DNA of 64,000 nt from Gonatopus flavifemur (taxonomy: Eukaryota > Arthropoda > Insecta > Hymenoptera > Dryinidae): NCBI GenBank assembly GCA_018340375.1, contig JAFFJZ010000001.1, positions 78,174,001 through 78,238,000 of the forward strand. Direction: 5' to 3'. Below the pieces are notes generated by a model. That model had not been told where the DNA came from, did no database searches, and saw only the letters and a program-made list of their open reading frames with translations. The position numbers and the translations under genes were made by a program. Positions within the stretch are counted from its first letter, which is position 1. Every line of letters starts with the position of its first letter. Below, piece after piece: positions 1 through 13,994 of this stretch.

Positions 1-623
1 ACTCGATAATTGAAAACGAAGTTGCGAAGGATTTCATAAACGCGATCTCGATCGAGTCTGTTGAAACTATCGTTTCGATCAATTCATTCAACGTGCAGTA
101 GATTAGAATGTCACATAGTCTGTGCCAACCCCTCAAGCGGTAACACTCTGATTTAGCTACATTCTACACATGGTGATACCTGTATTCACCTGACTTGTGA
201 AGCGTTCTTATATGTATACTGTATAATATCGTGGCTGGACATATCTTGCACGAACCTTGTAATGTCCAGTGATCCAAAGCAAGTTTCGTAATACAAGTGA
301 CTACCAACAACACCTCGTAACATTTTAGGGGAATAGAATTCATAATTTTGTTACAGGACTTGTAATAGGGTAAATTATGTGGCTGGTGATTGGAATTTAT
401 TCAATTGGCTTCACGTTGCGAGTGCATTGAACGGTTGTAATGGATTCAATACTGTTAAGAAACATGCGATGAAGTTTGAATCATTTAAAATATCGAACAA
501 AAACTCGCTCATTGAGGAATGGAAACAAATTTAAATACTTTCTTGAGAGCTCATGAATATTTGACTACAGACTTATCCGCTAGAAATATAATTCCAAGTT
601 TAATCATTTAAATCGGCAGATTT
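1..623. other. No recognisable feature
   Basis: AT-rich sequence. I see no long open frame with family resemblance, no RNA gene and no clear repeat. Confidence 0.5.
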
Positions 624-856
624 ACGGAAGAAGAAAAATTCGTTATGACAGCAAAACCTGATTTTGCTGGATACCTTTCACTGGAGCAGCAAATTTTTTG
701 CCATGACAGCAATTTATTTGCTATCACAACAATTTTGTTACCTATGATAGCGATTTTTCAGCTGTGACAGCAAATTTTTGGCTAGGTTATAGCAAAGAAA
801 TTTGCCATTCTATATATAATACCTCAATTTGCTGCGACAGGAGATTTTTTTCCGTG
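624..856. mobile_element. MITE of the CACGGA-terminus group
   Basis: The left end reads ACGGAAGAAGAAAAATTCG and the right end TTTTTTTCCGTG, which is an imperfect inverted terminal repeat. The interior reiterates words around 'GCTGCGACAGCAAA' and 'GCTGTGACAGCAAA'. Related words recur at about 23980, 35840 and 48910. No coding capacity is seen. Confidence 0.5.
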
Positions 857-3800
857 ATTAACCACTTGGACTTTGAATTTGAATTTTGTTGAACTATTTC
901 AAATTGATTTTTGCTTTCTCTGATAATTCTAAGTAACATTTCTCATAGTATAGTTATTCCCATGATCGAACGATTTGAAGCATTCTTGCACGTTATATAG
1001 TCCAATGAATGTCTGTTTATTATGACTGATAACTATGAAATTTTATACCAAAGTATTCAAAACGTTTGATTAATTTCCGTTTTCATGACCATATTATAAA
1101 AATTCTAACTAATTCAAGAATTTAAGTCCAACATTGTACATGTTCATTAAACTTATATTCAAGTATGTGAGTGAATAAGCGAGACCACAGTCATTGTTAT
1201 TCGAGGCTTAGCCAGCACGGGAAACGGAAGTCTTCCATTATCCTCGAGACACCGAATATACTCAAATCTCGAGACATTCTCTCTCCCTAATGCGAGTCCA
1301 TAAACGAGAAAGATCTAGTTAATCAACATTCTTAGGTATTGTTTCAACAAAGAAAAATGAAAAAAGTCTTCTCCTCTATAATTTCGTAGCATAACCCGCC
1401 CTTGTCGAAATACCCTAGGCATTTACGAATTTTTATCAACTCTTGTGCTAGTGAAAAACTAACCAACTTTCCAAATACCAAATACCGATTTTTTCCCTAG
1501 CGCTGAAGTTACAAACCCGTGAATGACTGGAGCATGTGTGCTAGGAAATATCTCGACAAGGACAAATTCCCCATTCCATATAGATCATTCCAACTTGGAC
1601 CCGAACGGGGCCTTGAATGAGGGCCCGTTTTAATCCCCCCCCCCCGACTCGAAAAAACGAAAAAAAGAATCAATGGAACCAAAGTTGATCGAGTAAATAA
1701 TTGCCTGTCAAGATGTATTCACATCTCATAAAACATTGACCGATAATGTTCGGTAATAAGGTCACAATAATACATTCAAGCGCTCCGGTATGGAACTCCT
1801 CCCTCGGTCCCTGTTAATGAGGTCAAACGGAACGAGAGAAGGGTGACTGCAGGAATTTAACCTTGACCTGCCCCTCTTCTCTTCCCCAACGTGTGCAAAT
1901 ACATATATTTCTCTTATCCATTCATTCGCAATCAAATTCTTACAATATCGATCAAGATTGATGTCTTTGGAGATCACTTTACGAATCTGTTGCTCAGGAT
2001 TTATTGAAAATCGTGACACTTTATCAAATTATTCTTCAAAAATCAATGCTAGGATATCCAATTGCAAGGTTTGTTCGTTACTTATTCACACCCCAACATT
2101 CCATAAGTAATTCTCTTGCCTAAATGGAAGGGAAATTTCATGGAACTCTGGATAGCGAAAACACAGTATTTGATAACAACAATGAAAAATAGCATTTCAA
2201 TTTATTTCATTGTCAATAGTTCTGCCCCAGAGAAAACAGTTTCCTGTTTAGAAAACAAGGATTAAGAAAGCATCCTCTTTTCTGTAATCAACATGAGATA
2301 AAGAATAAATGGGGACTTCAACCATGTGTCTATCTTTCATTACATGTCCATCGAAGAGGAAAAGAAAATGTGTGAATTCAATCCTGCGTGTGATTATGCG
2401 AAGCAATCAAGTTCGGAAATTAAGTAAGGAAACGACTATAAAATTTGCGGTTGAATTTTCACAATAAAAAACCATCAAAGAACTTTGACAGACTTTGTGC
2501 GCTGTCCTGAATTTCGTGATTATTTACAATATCGCGTGCTAAATTACAAACCCCGATAGCTGATCGAACAAGGTTCTTCCATTTCATTGAAGAAAGCTGG
2601 TAAAATACGAAGGTGTGCATATATCGCATATGTATGTAGGTGTAAGAGTGCGTGTACGTTGAACGCGAGGATCGAAGGTATTTCATTCATGCGGGAAGAT
2701 GAATGAACTTTGAAAGACGTTGTTCTCAACACGTTTAAACGTGCTATGAGTGAAGGGGTATGTGTTCTACTAATCATCATTCATATAGATCAATGATCGC
2801 AAATAAAAATATCGCTCCTATGTATGACACATTTTATCATTCATGTGTATAATTTTCTGTATGAATGCTATTTTATTGTATCATTATTTTGCTGTAACCT
2901 CAATTACGAAACTCATCCTTGATAAAACTGAGTCTAATGTATGTACTAATTCGCTGCAAAGTTTCAATTAGTTTGTAACTATTTTCAAGACTCAATATCG
3001 GAGAGTAGAAACTCAATCCTGTTTTTTTTCAATTTGTTCGCCGGATAACTACGTTAATGATCTGTACCCGGGCCCCCTTCTGAGTATATCTACTCGCAAT
3101 ATTGGAAAATCTTCGTAAAAGAAATATGTATATTAATTTTCCCCCAAAGAATGGTAGTAGGGAAGATCCTTCATGAAGATTCAATGCTCAAAAGCCGGAA
3201 TAATTTCTCAAACTGGGGACAAAACGATTTTCTTCAATACCCGCGCAGAAAGTGCGACTCCGGGGACCCGTTAGAAATCTTTTCCACACTTGTGAAAGAA
3301 GTAACAATTTCTCTTACCCTGACGTCGCGTTAGCGACACGCGCTACGCTCGCGCGGTAAATTCCACGTTTGTCGGGAATGAGCATCTTCTTCCACTTGAT
3401 GCACAATGCATTATATTGTGAATGAAAAAAGAGATCCCGAAAAATTGAGAAACGGAATCCGTCATGAAATCGAAGAAAAATTCTTCATAAGTTGTACAAC
3501 CTATCTAACGAAATTATATCAAAATTCCGTCATATTGTGACGAAGGATCACCCTGCAAATACGGAATATGTTCGAGGAATGTCGTTGTGATTCATAGCAA
3601 ATGACATGTAAATATCTTCACTCTCGTCATCAATGATTCATAATCGGTGTGAGTTTTAGAAGGAGAATACGAACGAATATTGTGGGACTAATCATTGTTA
3701 CTAAAACTATACATCGATAGTGACACAACAAGGTACGTGCTAATATCTCGTCATATGTGCCTTTCGCCACGCATAAGACTCGTTTTCATTGCGATCGTGT

Positions 3801-4598
3801 CATTGCTCCTTGTACTCTTAGCACAAAATATTGCAATTGTGGTGGAGAAGTTGTCCCTGATGGAATCGAATCCTTTTTTCGTGAAATATGAAATATGCAG
3901 TTTACGCGAAAGTAATTAAGAAATATTTGCGATGGTGATATTCTATTTTAGAAGGTATTCACGAATTTCATAACGCTGCACTAGAGAAAAATTGGACTCA
4001 TAAGTATTTGACAAAACTTGTAATTAACTAATAACCCCACCTGGAGATGATATATTTCATTTGAAAATGGGTGTTCGATTAAAGTAATGAAACTGAAAGA
4101 CTTGAAAACTAAACCAAAACTTAAAATTAATGGGTCCATGGTCTGATTTGAGAGGGTAAAATTACCTGCAACTGTTACTTCCCTCCCTGTTATAATAATC
4201 TATAAAATCTCATTAACGAATGGGAAAATGAATGAGTTTCAATGAAATTCAATCAGAAATTACAACATTCGTCATAGGATTCAATAGAACATTTCCAGCT
4301 GAGCTCCCTTCACCCCCAACAGTTACAGGATCCACACAAATCTCAATGAAATTTCAAATGGCATTAAAAACCGGAAGATCGAACATTTCTCTCCAACACA
4401 TAACCTTATAAAATTTGTGATAAAAATTAAGAAAATCAAGTCTTGCGTGAAAATACTGGATTATGGCGAAATTTCCTCGATGTAAGAAGGTTGTCGCACG
4501 ACCGGTGCGTACGACGGGATGCAAAAATATACAGGATCCCGATATAATACGTGAAAGGCTGAAACTGCGGCAATGCTTGGTCGATGATGGCGGTAGAA

Positions 4599-4631
4599 TG
4601 GTAGTGGTGGTGGTGGTGGTGGTAGTAGTAG
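4599..4631. repeat. (TGG/TAG)n microsatellite
   Basis: A trinucleotide run of GTGGTGGTGG type followed by TAGTAGTAG. It creates poly-Val and poly-Thr runs in spurious frames on the two strands. Confidence 0.9.
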
Positions 4632-5363
4632 CACGGTGGTACATGAGCCACGTGGGCGTTCTAGTCGGCAGTTTTATTTGCGGTTACAAAGGCGGACAGT
4701 ACTTGATCCAGACTCTCGTCTGAAATACATACCAGCCACCCAGGTATATCCTGTAATAATACAACGATTGATCGTTCATGCACGACTTGTTACGATGCAA
4801 ACGACGATCATTTTGTACCTGTCTGTATTATTCGATCTTCCCAACAGAGAGGAAAGAGGGAGAGAGTTATATGAAAACAAACAAGAGAAAACTTATGATC
4901 TTTAAAAATTGAGAACATTTTTTTAAGAAATACTGATGCATCTTCGCAGAACACAATGATGGAAATTTTCATTGTTTTCACGGAGTCATATTTATTATTA
5001 AATAGATTACAATCTACTGGCATGTAACGTATCGATGACTTATCTCATTAAAATTAATAATAATCTTACGGATACTTCCTTGCATTGTGATTAACTTTTG
5101 TCTTAAATGAACGATCTGTATGCATCAAGATAAAATTGAAGACGTTTCGCTTCACCTTAAACTTTCATAAACTATCCATCAATGAAGTATTGTACAATCC
5201 AACAGTTAAACGGTCCCCACATGGGACAAGATACGACATATAAGGAACCTCAGCTCTTCTCAAGCAATTTCTGTTCTTATATTACGTCCATGCAATATCA
5301 TTTCAAACCGTGAAAAAATTATTGTACGTTATTCCAAATGAATTTACCAACTTTACGACGCTT

Positions 5364-5367
<4 letters not shown>

Positions 5368-5395
<28 letters not shown>
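5368..5395. repeat. (TA)n microsatellite
   Basis: About 14 uninterrupted TA dinucleotides. Confidence 0.95.
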
Positions 5396-5398
<3 letters not shown>

Positions 5399-8300
5399 AA
5401 ATTCAAAGTGATTTTTCCCTATAAATTTTATTACTTCCTCAGACATTTAACGTTCAAACTCTAAACTTTTATATACAGACATTAGGAGTGTTGGAATTCT
5501 CCAAAGTTGCACAATACTTTTTCTATGTACACGAACGTTTCACGAACAGGTGTAATTATGATCCATTTTCGATGAACCATAAAATGTCTTGAAACATCGT
5601 TTCCAAATGTCAAACCAGTAAAAAGAAGACCAGCTGGAGAGAAATATGCGACGGCTCTTCTTTGGCATCCATTATTTAATGTGTACAACCATTTCTTACA
5701 TAAGAAAAATACGCATCATCCAAGACGCGGCACTGTTTGACGAGATCTCGTTAACCTTGCCAAGGTAAAGCTTTTTCGAAATACTTCCTTGAGAAAATAC
5801 TGTTTATTTCGAGGATAATACTGAATTATATATGATTAATAAATTCTAGATTTTTACCCTACAAAGTAAAAAAAAAAACATATCCAATTCTGTCGATCTC
5901 AGCGTTTCACGCCCAAGTCCATAACTGTGTTTTTGATTTTACGAGAAAAATTTTTGTGGCTATTTCTTACGATCGATGAATAGAATTTTTGATTATTTTG
6001 TCGAAAGCATTTTTGTGTAATGAAAATGTATATTGTAATCCCGACTATACCCTAAATGTCTTAGAAATAGTTGAAAAGGATATTTCCTTGTGATGTAAAT
6101 TTAGGGACTTGGGAGTGTATTCGTCACGTCAAAAATTCTGGTTCTTTTGCGTTAATTGTCTCCTGAGAACACTCCAGCGAATATCGTGAGTTCAAACGAA
6201 CAAACTCTTTATTTCTCTCCATTCTGCAGAAATTCGCAAATTTTATTAACAAAGAAAGATTCGGAAGAAGTTACGTAAGCGATTCATATGAAAGCCCATT
6301 ATTTTGACATAAGTTTTCTATTCTCTTAATCTCACTTCCTATAAAACAAACCTAAAACAACATTCACTTAACACTTCCCTGCGCTGAAAGTTCATCATTT
6401 TGGACAAAGTCGAATCTTCCGAAATTGTCAAGATAAGCGAAGATGTAGCAAAAACTCTGACAAAAATCTACATGCAAGTTTATCATTTTGTATTTAATCA
6501 ATAATTCAAAGTTCTATGAAATAAGCCCATGGTGGACAAAGTGCATAACTTTTCTGGCCACCAGGCAGTTTCTGTTCAATTAAATCACCAAAAAATTTCG
6601 CTCCGAACATTGGCTACAAAGAAGATACATGTCACCTAGTTGCAGGTTAGTTTGTCTGCCAGAAATCAATCAAAACTGGACCAAAAATAGTCATTATAAA
6701 AATCCGAAAATTAGTTGGTTATTGAATGGAGTTAATTTAAGCACAGTGAGAAAAGTTTGCATTAGTTGCATTAAAGCAAGACAACTGTATCGTTTTAGTT
6801 GGAATAACCGAAAAATTAGTTACTGCAATTGAAAAAATGGTTGAATCAACTAGAAAAAGGAATTGCCATGTTTTTTAATCAACCAGAACAGTTGGAATGA
6901 CTGAAAATTTTTCTGAAATTGTTCAATTAAAATATACGCAACCCAAAATATGGGGTTGTTTCTGTCCACAAAAGCTAGTCAAGAAATATGGCTATTCGAG
7001 CGTTACATTACCGTTCGAAGACAATCATCATGATCACCCACTTTCTGGGCCAGTCCCATATAAAATGGCTGGTTCCTGGCTAAGAATTGTGAATTTTTTT
7101 CAACGTTGCTTTCTCTATGCTTGAGTATGAGTTCAACTTCATCATACACCTGGATATTGATGGCAACATGCAGTCACTCTGCAGAATTTCAAGTTCAGCG
7201 TACAAACTAATACGAAAGATATTGCCGAATCTGGTAAATGAAATGAAATGCAGATAATTTCAACAGTAACTAGAGTGAAATTTTGTAAAACTTTATAATT
7301 TATCAAGTCGAACGACTATATTATAATTATGCTGTCCAACGTGAGAGTAAAATCAAGATCGTGCCTAATCAATGTGTATTTGCATGATATAATATTGATG
7401 CAAAAGAGACAACGACGACAACCGTGATGAGTCGAAAAAATTGAAGAGGAAAAAAGCAGAGGAAACAGAAGGAGCGAAGGGAGCAAAGAAAAAAATACAT
7501 GCTTCGAAAGGTCTAACCGCATCCTTGCGCCGGTGTTACGCAGTTATGTAGGAAGAAAAGGCGAGACAGAGAAATGCCAAGAGAAAGACACGCGGGAAGG
7601 AAATACCCGACGAGACGAGGTATGAACGAGCGGTATGTCACTCTTTGACTTATTTGCATGTGTACATCGAATATATCCCTTCTCCGCGCTTGGAACAGGT
7701 TCGCAAAAGTAACTTGTTTTAATACGATATAGAACTCCTAACTGTACAAAAATGAATGCACATCTGTGCAAACTTTATACTAATTCTTCGTTATTGTATT
7801 CTTACTCTTAATTTGTATTTTCATTTCTTGGTTCCATCGTGGTTGCGCAAAACGAATAAATGCTTCACAGCGGAGTTTCAGCTTCACACTCTGAATAAAG
7901 TTCCTCTCTTTTATCGAATCTCTGGGAATTTATCACATATTCATGTTCTTGAAGTTTGAATCGTTTATAGAAACGAATTGAAAATTCAAATCCACAAAAT
8001 CTGATGAATCATCGGTGTCTATGCTTCCAAATTAACTTTTTGGAACTGAAAATATCGTTTGAAGAAGGTACCAGAAAAATTTGGAACTTTGACAGCTGAT
8101 TATTCCGTTATTCGATTACAGTTCATTTCAATAAATGATTCAAACTTCAGAAACATACATATTCTCACTCCAAGAATCCTGCAAATGAATCTATGTAGAT
8201 TCTATACCGATTTCTTCTTTCTCTTCATATTCTCAATTGAATATTATACTTCGAATGAAAAACAATGTAATTTCATTTGAAAGTACCGAATGCGGAACTA

Positions 8301-8934
8301 CGTGATGATTAAATCTTGAAAATACCTGTTCATTTAACATTTTATTTAATTATTTCCTCACCTCAATTCCCACTTTTTTTTTCAAAAGAAATTGCTTGAA
8401 GGCATGTTTTTCATTCCAACTATTCAACGTGAGGTGATTATTTTATATAAGATATTTGAAGTTCTTCACGTAATACGAACCATTTGCAGTCCATCGATTA
8501 CTGAATTGTTGACATTAGATGTATCAAGATGTTCAGAGTGAAAAGTTTAAATCATATTTCACTTTCAACGCGAATAATGAAAATAACAGAGAAACAAAAT
8601 TTCCATAGACGATACTCATGGAAGCTCTATTGAGAGAAACAATTTCCAAGAACGATAAAATATTCAATTAAATAATAATCACAAAGAAATATTTAGTTGA
8701 CCCTAGAAATGAGCGATACTTCTGACATCGATATTCTTGTATACAATATGTGTCTAGTTTCTATAAAAATTTGGTTGGAAAATATCGATATCTGAAATAT
8801 CACTCCCCACTAGTTAATTCCAAGAAATGTCTATTGACACAATCGAATATTCGTTCGATCAATCAAATATTTAATACGTATGGACTTCATTTCTTTTTCT
8901 GGCACCTGCTACATCTTTTCCAAGTGCCACCCCC

Positions 8935-10060
8935 TTTCCTCCTCTCCCAATAAAAAACTTAAGACTAATCTTCGTCTCATTCTAACTTGCACCAACTTGA
9001 TATCTGACTTAATAACTAACTTCAACTCATACATTTGTGGAGAGAAAGAGAAATCACTTCATATATACTTCCATCCGTCGACATACACTCCCCCTTCCCC
9101 TTCCAACGCTCCCGTCTTCTCCGTTCCCTCATAATTCCTGCATTCCCTCCTCCCTCTCAGTATCTACTACGTGTCATTCGGTTTCCTAATCTGAATCTCG
9201 TTATTCCTCTTCCCCATTTCATTCCCCTCTTTGTTTTAGGTACCATCCTAATGAGCACGAGGACATCCTAAGAACGTCCAGGACATGCATCGGATATCCC
9301 AGGAAGTGCACTGGACATCTCCCATCATCCATTGCACGTTCTGTGCTATCAGGGATGAAAACCCCTCTGTTACCGCTCTTGTTTACCATGGATTTACATT
9401 GCGAAATCCTAATGTGTCCCATATCTCCTTTCTTTGATTGTTCATGTCTAACATTTACGCCTTCTCCACGCAACCCTCTCCTCATCCTTTTTCACTTACT
9501 TCTTCCCACATCTCCCATTCCTCTGTACATCCTCTCCTTTCCTTCTCGCATCTTGAATTTCCCTGTCCCAGCTTCATTCCCATGCAATATGTTGTCGCTA
9601 AATCCCCTGCATTTCTTTCTTCAATCTTTTTGTCAAAGTTTATCGCCCTTACTCTCGGATTTGTTCTCATTTCATCCCTTGAGGTCCTCTCTTACCATAT
9701 ACCCCGGCGTATATATTTCTCCCGTAGACCCTCTACCTTTTTTCTCATACCACCCTTATAATCTCCGTTGTTTTCTTCACCCTATGCTCGACATGTTTTT
9801 CCTCGCCTTCCTTTCTATGTACAATCTACCCTAAACACCTAAATTCATCTACTTCTTGTATCTCCTCTCGCCCCCTCCCCTCCTCATTCACATCTGATTT
9901 CCTTCCTCTTCCTACATCCTTTCTTAAATTCCATTATCTTCATCTTTTCCGTATTTACCTCTAAAATATCTTCTTAATTCATTTAACGCTTCCCGCGGCT
10001 CATTTTCCTCTGCTAGAACTGCCACGTCGCTTGCAAAAGCTAAAGTTCATATTTTCCTAC
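8935..10060 (-). pseudogene. Degraded non-LTR retrotransposon (reverse transcriptase C-terminal part)
   Basis: The reverse complement of about 10040-9990 translates to FASDVAVLAEENE, a decayed copy of the FADDVxxLAE catalytic box of LINE reverse transcriptases. Next comes a 'VNTEKMKIMEFKKG'-like segment in a shifted frame. The reverse complement of 9850-9740 then gives EVDEFRCLG followed, after a stop, by an EEKHVEHRVKK segment, matching the usual LINE block EFxYLGY...HVxxRVKKA. A GYMVRED-like block follows near 9690. Several in-frame stops and frameshifts show it is dead. On the plus strand it appears as a pyrimidine-rich tract. A stretch at about 9240-9350 rich in GGACAT words looks foreign to it and may be a small insertion. 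The clade (R1, Jockey or CR1-like) cannot be settled by eye. Confidence 0.7.
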
Positions 10061-10324
10061 CTCCTCAAACTATCCCATCTATCCCTCTCACCCAAATATT
10101 TAATATTGTATTCAATAAAACTTGATCTGAATTTATCAAGTATGTTATTCTTATTCTGAGTGAGAAACTGAGTGCACTCCAAGAGAGGGGAAATTTGATC
10201 TTTGAGTAGCCAGAAGAGAACCTATCTTTTCGTTTGAGCAGAATTCTCACTCTTACATATTTAGAGAGTACCCTGTAATACTATAAAAATAGTACAAACC
10301 TCTACCTCTTACACATTATTCCAG

Positions 10325-11418
10325 ACCCAAAGTACGGGGATTTTCAAGATTCATTTCCTTGCCGGAAATCAATCGATGCAAAAATCGCGGACGCAACTGA
10401 ATTTCCGTACTTGGTTAGAGTTTTGACGAATATAAACAGATGTTCCGGTGCAATTATACACGAAAAATGGATTTCAACAACCGCTACTTGTGTGGAAGAT
10501 AATTCCCGTTTCAAGGTGATCGTGGCTGGTGGCGGCGCACCGAATTCTTATCCATGTTGTTACCAAGTGATCAATATCAAGGAAATTTATATACATCCGA
10601 ACTACTTATCGTAAGCATACTATCTTTATATACTCTCGATATAAAAAATTCCGAAACAAAGAAAAAAATCATATCATTGATTATATGTAGAGGAAAAGTG
10701 GAAAACGACATAGCGCTCTTGAACTTAGAAAGTTCATTGGAGTTTAATGAACATGTGTTGCCGATCGCCCTTCCACCACGAGACCATTTCAGGACTAACC
10801 GAATGATTGCAGTTGGTTGGAGAGACGTCCGCTCGAAATGTCTGTCATGGGAAAACATCTACGATCCACCTTGGTACATCGTTACGCATTGGTATATTGA
10901 TGTTCGGAACATCACAGGAAAGAAGGGCTGTTCGACAATACCTCAACCTGTATCCACCCGCTCTTCCGTTTTTAAGAATACCATGTGTTCTTCAATGTCA
11001 AATTCTATTGAAACAATAGAATTACATAGATTATTCCACGAGGTGAGTAGGGTTGAAGACATTTCTTCTTGGCTCATTCACAGAGAAGGAAGGAATGTTA
11101 TAACACGATATAATTTTTTAGGGTGGTTCGGGTGGTCCCTTGATTAGAAAGGTGAACAGAGAACGTGTCGAACTCATCGGCTTATTTAGTTTCTCAACAA
11201 GATCTCACGATAATCTCGAACATGCGAGGAATTTTTGGACCAGTGTTTCCCCTCATATCGATTGGATTTCATCAAAAATAGGATTACAAGGCGACAACTG
11301 TCAAAACATTCGTGACAAAGGGAGTCGGGGCGCAAGTTGTGGAAGATCGGGGTGGACATGGTTTTTTTCCAAAATCATCTCATGCGACATGCCACCGGGG
11401 TTGATACTAGATTATTGA
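10325..11418 (+). CDS. Gene A: S1-family serine protease homolog, catalytic His lost (5' exon not found)
   Basis: There are three exons: 10325-10610, 10691-11042 and 11122-11418 (stop TGA). Acceptors TTCCAG, TAG and TTTTAG and donors GTAAGC and GTGAGT are visible. The exons follow intron phases 1, 2 and 0 exactly as in genes B to E. About 310 residues are coded. The mature start region reads SIDAKIADATEFPY. The His block is WISTTATC where B to D have WVLTAAHC, so catalytic His is Thr. The Asp block ENDIALL is kept. The Ser block is GGSGGPL, with Asp194 replaced by Gly. The PCC double cysteine and a Cys-containing C-terminal tail are shared with the array. It should therefore be a secreted, non-proteolytic S1 homolog, a class often acting as cofactor or regulator. 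The signal-peptide exon should lie upstream and enter in phase 1, but I could not identify it. AATAAA occurs at 11446-11451. It is more diverged than B to F, so it is probably an older relative. Confidence 0.78.
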
Positions 11419-12086
11419 ATATTGTTTCTTCTGGTCAATTATCCGAATAAAAAGGAGCAAATTACATTTTTTATGTATTTTACATCAATCACGTATAAAA
11501 ATATTTCATGTATGAATGTGAAGTCTTTTTTTTCAACCTTAGCATGACTGCACGGAAAGAAATGGTTGGTTACTATAGCACCTGAAAAAATTGGTTATCC
11601 TCGCAAGAATATTCACTTCATCAGCTGAGACGTTAATTCTGTCAACAAATTTATTTTTGTCAGCAAAGGAATTTAGTTATGTCAATCATCTTTCTTGCTC
11701 CTTTGGCAATTTTTTTTTAGGCACTACAGTAATCCATGTGGAAATTGCCAAATGGCCCGCTACTGGTGCAGTACTGTTGACGGTACTGGCAATTTCAAAG
11801 TTGCCAGTTGTTCTACCAGTACAGAAAATGGACGAAATGATAACAATATCTTACATAATACCCATTATCGGGGATTCAATCTTGTGGATATTAGAATTTC
11901 AAATTTGGCGGTACGGGCATTCCAAATTTGACGGTGGTAGCTTTTTGAATCTGGCAATATTGGCGTTTCGAACTTACCATTACAGTGCCACTTGAACTGA
12001 CAGTATTGATGTTTTATATTGGCCATTCACTGAGAAGGAGTCAAAATGATCACATCCTATGCAGAAATTCGAATCCAACCCAATAG
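11419..12086. other. 3' flank of gene A with a partial CACGGA-type MITE
   Basis: The poly(A) signal of gene A lies at 11446. From 11551 (CACGGAAAGAAATGG) to about 11735 the sequence matches the element at 24954-25180, including 'GCACTACAGTAA' where that copy has 'GCGCTATAGTAA', but its right end is missing. From about 11740 to 12030 a different sequence reiterates 'GGCAATTTC' and 'TTGCCAG' words. No gene is seen. Confidence 0.5.
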
Positions 12087-12410
12087 CCCGTGTGGAAATC
12101 AAACCTGGGCATCCTAAGGTAGGCCCTGGCCCCGTAAGGGTATATCTTAGGCATCCAATACGAGATTGCCTATCCAAGGCCCATGTGCGCCCCAGTTGCG
12201 GTTGCCAGTATATTCCAAAAATATTTCAATCCAGGTATGCCTATCAACAGCCCGTATAGGCCCCGAATTGGCTGCCATTGGTTTGCCTGGATATTTGATG
12301 CCATTACGAGGCCTAGATCGAAAAGCTTAACATTCCAAGTTGGAGCCAGTTTTCAAGTAGGGATTATAAACCTGGCTCAGGTCTGAGCCCGGGAGAAATC
12401 CCCACACGGG
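12087..12410. mobile_element. CCC-ended element, TSD AG
   Basis: Starts CCCGTGTGGAAATC and ends ATCCCCACACGGG, an inverted terminal repeat. AG flanks both ends (12085-12086 and 12411-12412). The interior reiterates GGCATCC and GGCCC words. 324 bp, non-coding. Confidence 0.65.
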
Positions 12411-12994
12411 AGTAGTAGTAACGAAAGTTACCCGTTTACCAAATGTCAGATATCAGAAACAAAAATCTGATGAAATTACACTTTCGGAATCTGACGAATA
12501 TATATTTCTGGATTACCAGTATTGCAGAAAGGCACCTTGAAAGTGATTTCTTGAAAGATCATCGAGTTAGGATTGAACCTGAGTCTTGCGGGTGAGAAAC
12601 CGAGTCTCTATCAAATCAGCCAATCTGTGAATTGACGATGGACGTACTTCTAAAAGATTTCTGTCAACATATTCAAGATATATAATACAGCATCAAAAGC
12701 ATAATTCAATCACAATTCTGTCCAAAAGAAGAATCATTGTTGAATAGCTTTTCTCATGTTGCATAAAAAGTTTCCCCAAAATGTTTTGGAACTGCATGAA
12801 CTCTAAAGTTGTAACGGCTCATAAATACTGACAAAAAGCACTTCACGTCAGATTATATTGTCTTGAGACACGATAGTTGAAATGTACCTGTGGAGCTCCA
12901 CCTTGTAACAATATACAAAACAAGGAACGACATCGGGGCGCAACATCTCAGGAAATAAGGAGACCTGTTGATCTTTTGAAGAAAAATCATCGAT
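12411..12994. other. Intergenic DNA, nothing recognised
   Basis: No exon-like frame with family motifs and no clear repeat boundary is seen between the CCC-ended element and the hAT target duplication. Confidence 0.5.
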
Positions 12995-13059
12995 CGGGGA
13001 GGCAAGGGCGTATCCAGGATTTTTTTTTTGAGGGGGGGGGGTCCACGTTTGATATATAC

Positions 13060-13079
13060 GTGTGTGTGTGTGTGTGTGT
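13060..13079. repeat. (TG)n microsatellite
   Basis: Ten GT dinucleotides just inside the left hAT end. Confidence 0.9.
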
Positions 13080-13994
13080 AGGAAGAAAGAGAGAGCGTTT
13101 CATGAATCATTAATTTATATTGTTATCACGATTAGGAGAGTAACGAAACAAAGAATACAGAAGATCTGTTTATAAATACTTTAATACATTCATTAACATT
13201 ACAAGCATTAATGAATCTCCAACAGTATCTGAAAATTATCCATCAAATAAGGTAGCACAAAAGTTAATTAAAAGTTATATCATTGCATTACTTGAATATG
13301 CTGAAGAGTTTAAATATTTGAAACCCAAAACATCTCATCAATCAATTTCAAAGAATGGACATCTTATTTATAGGATACGATTTGTGTGAAGAATTTTAGG
13401 TGTTACAAAAGCAATAATCTCCGCGATCTTCGCGCCATTTCATCAAGCAGCTGTTCATATAAAAATGCAAAAACTGTATAAGAATTTCAAGAGATTCGAT
13501 CAGTCAAATGGCAAAATCTCATAAAACCATATGAAATCAATTTTATATACTAGATTTCATCTGGTTTCTGTCCTAGAAATAACTACCCAATGAGAACAGC
13601 TCGTCAAAGTGACATCAATTTGACGGCATTTTGACTGAGTTCCCTGGCGAAAAAATTTCTCATAATTTCTCATATTTTTTCATCATTTTTTCTCATAATT
13701 TTCTCATAAAATCCCATAATTTCTCAAGGATTTGGAACATCATTATAAGATATAATGTTTTCATAATTTTCCATAATTTTCTCATAAAATTTTCATATTT
13801 TCTCATAAATTCTCATAAATTTTGAATAAAATCTCACCATTTTTCAAAAAAAGAGGTGCTGTTATAAGAAGAACAATTCCCTTTTACAATTTCCAAATTT
13901 TTTATAATCTCTCCAAAACATATGTTCATAAAGTCACATAAGATTTGTCATTTATTGTTTTGATAAGACGCTATGGAACCTTCCAAAGTAGCTA

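Larger units (their letters stand above)
857..8930. other. Gene-poor intergenic DNA
   Basis: I found no exon with recognisable domain similarity on either strand. Open frames here are short and lack family motifs. The 86-codon plus-strand frame at 4463-4723 owes its valine run to a TGG microsatellite. A poly-C tract lies near 1634-1646. Undiscovered single exons of a gene such as A's missing first exon could lie here and would not be visible by eye. Confidence 0.45.

Noticed and set aside
4463..4723. 86-codon plus-strand frame with a valine run
   Set aside because: The run is the TGG microsatellite in frame. No domain, splice context or paralog supports coding.
8880..9834. Long plus-strand frames rich in Pro, Ser, Leu and Phe
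   Set aside because: They are antisense to the decayed LINE on the minus strand, and their composition comes from its purine-rich coding strand.
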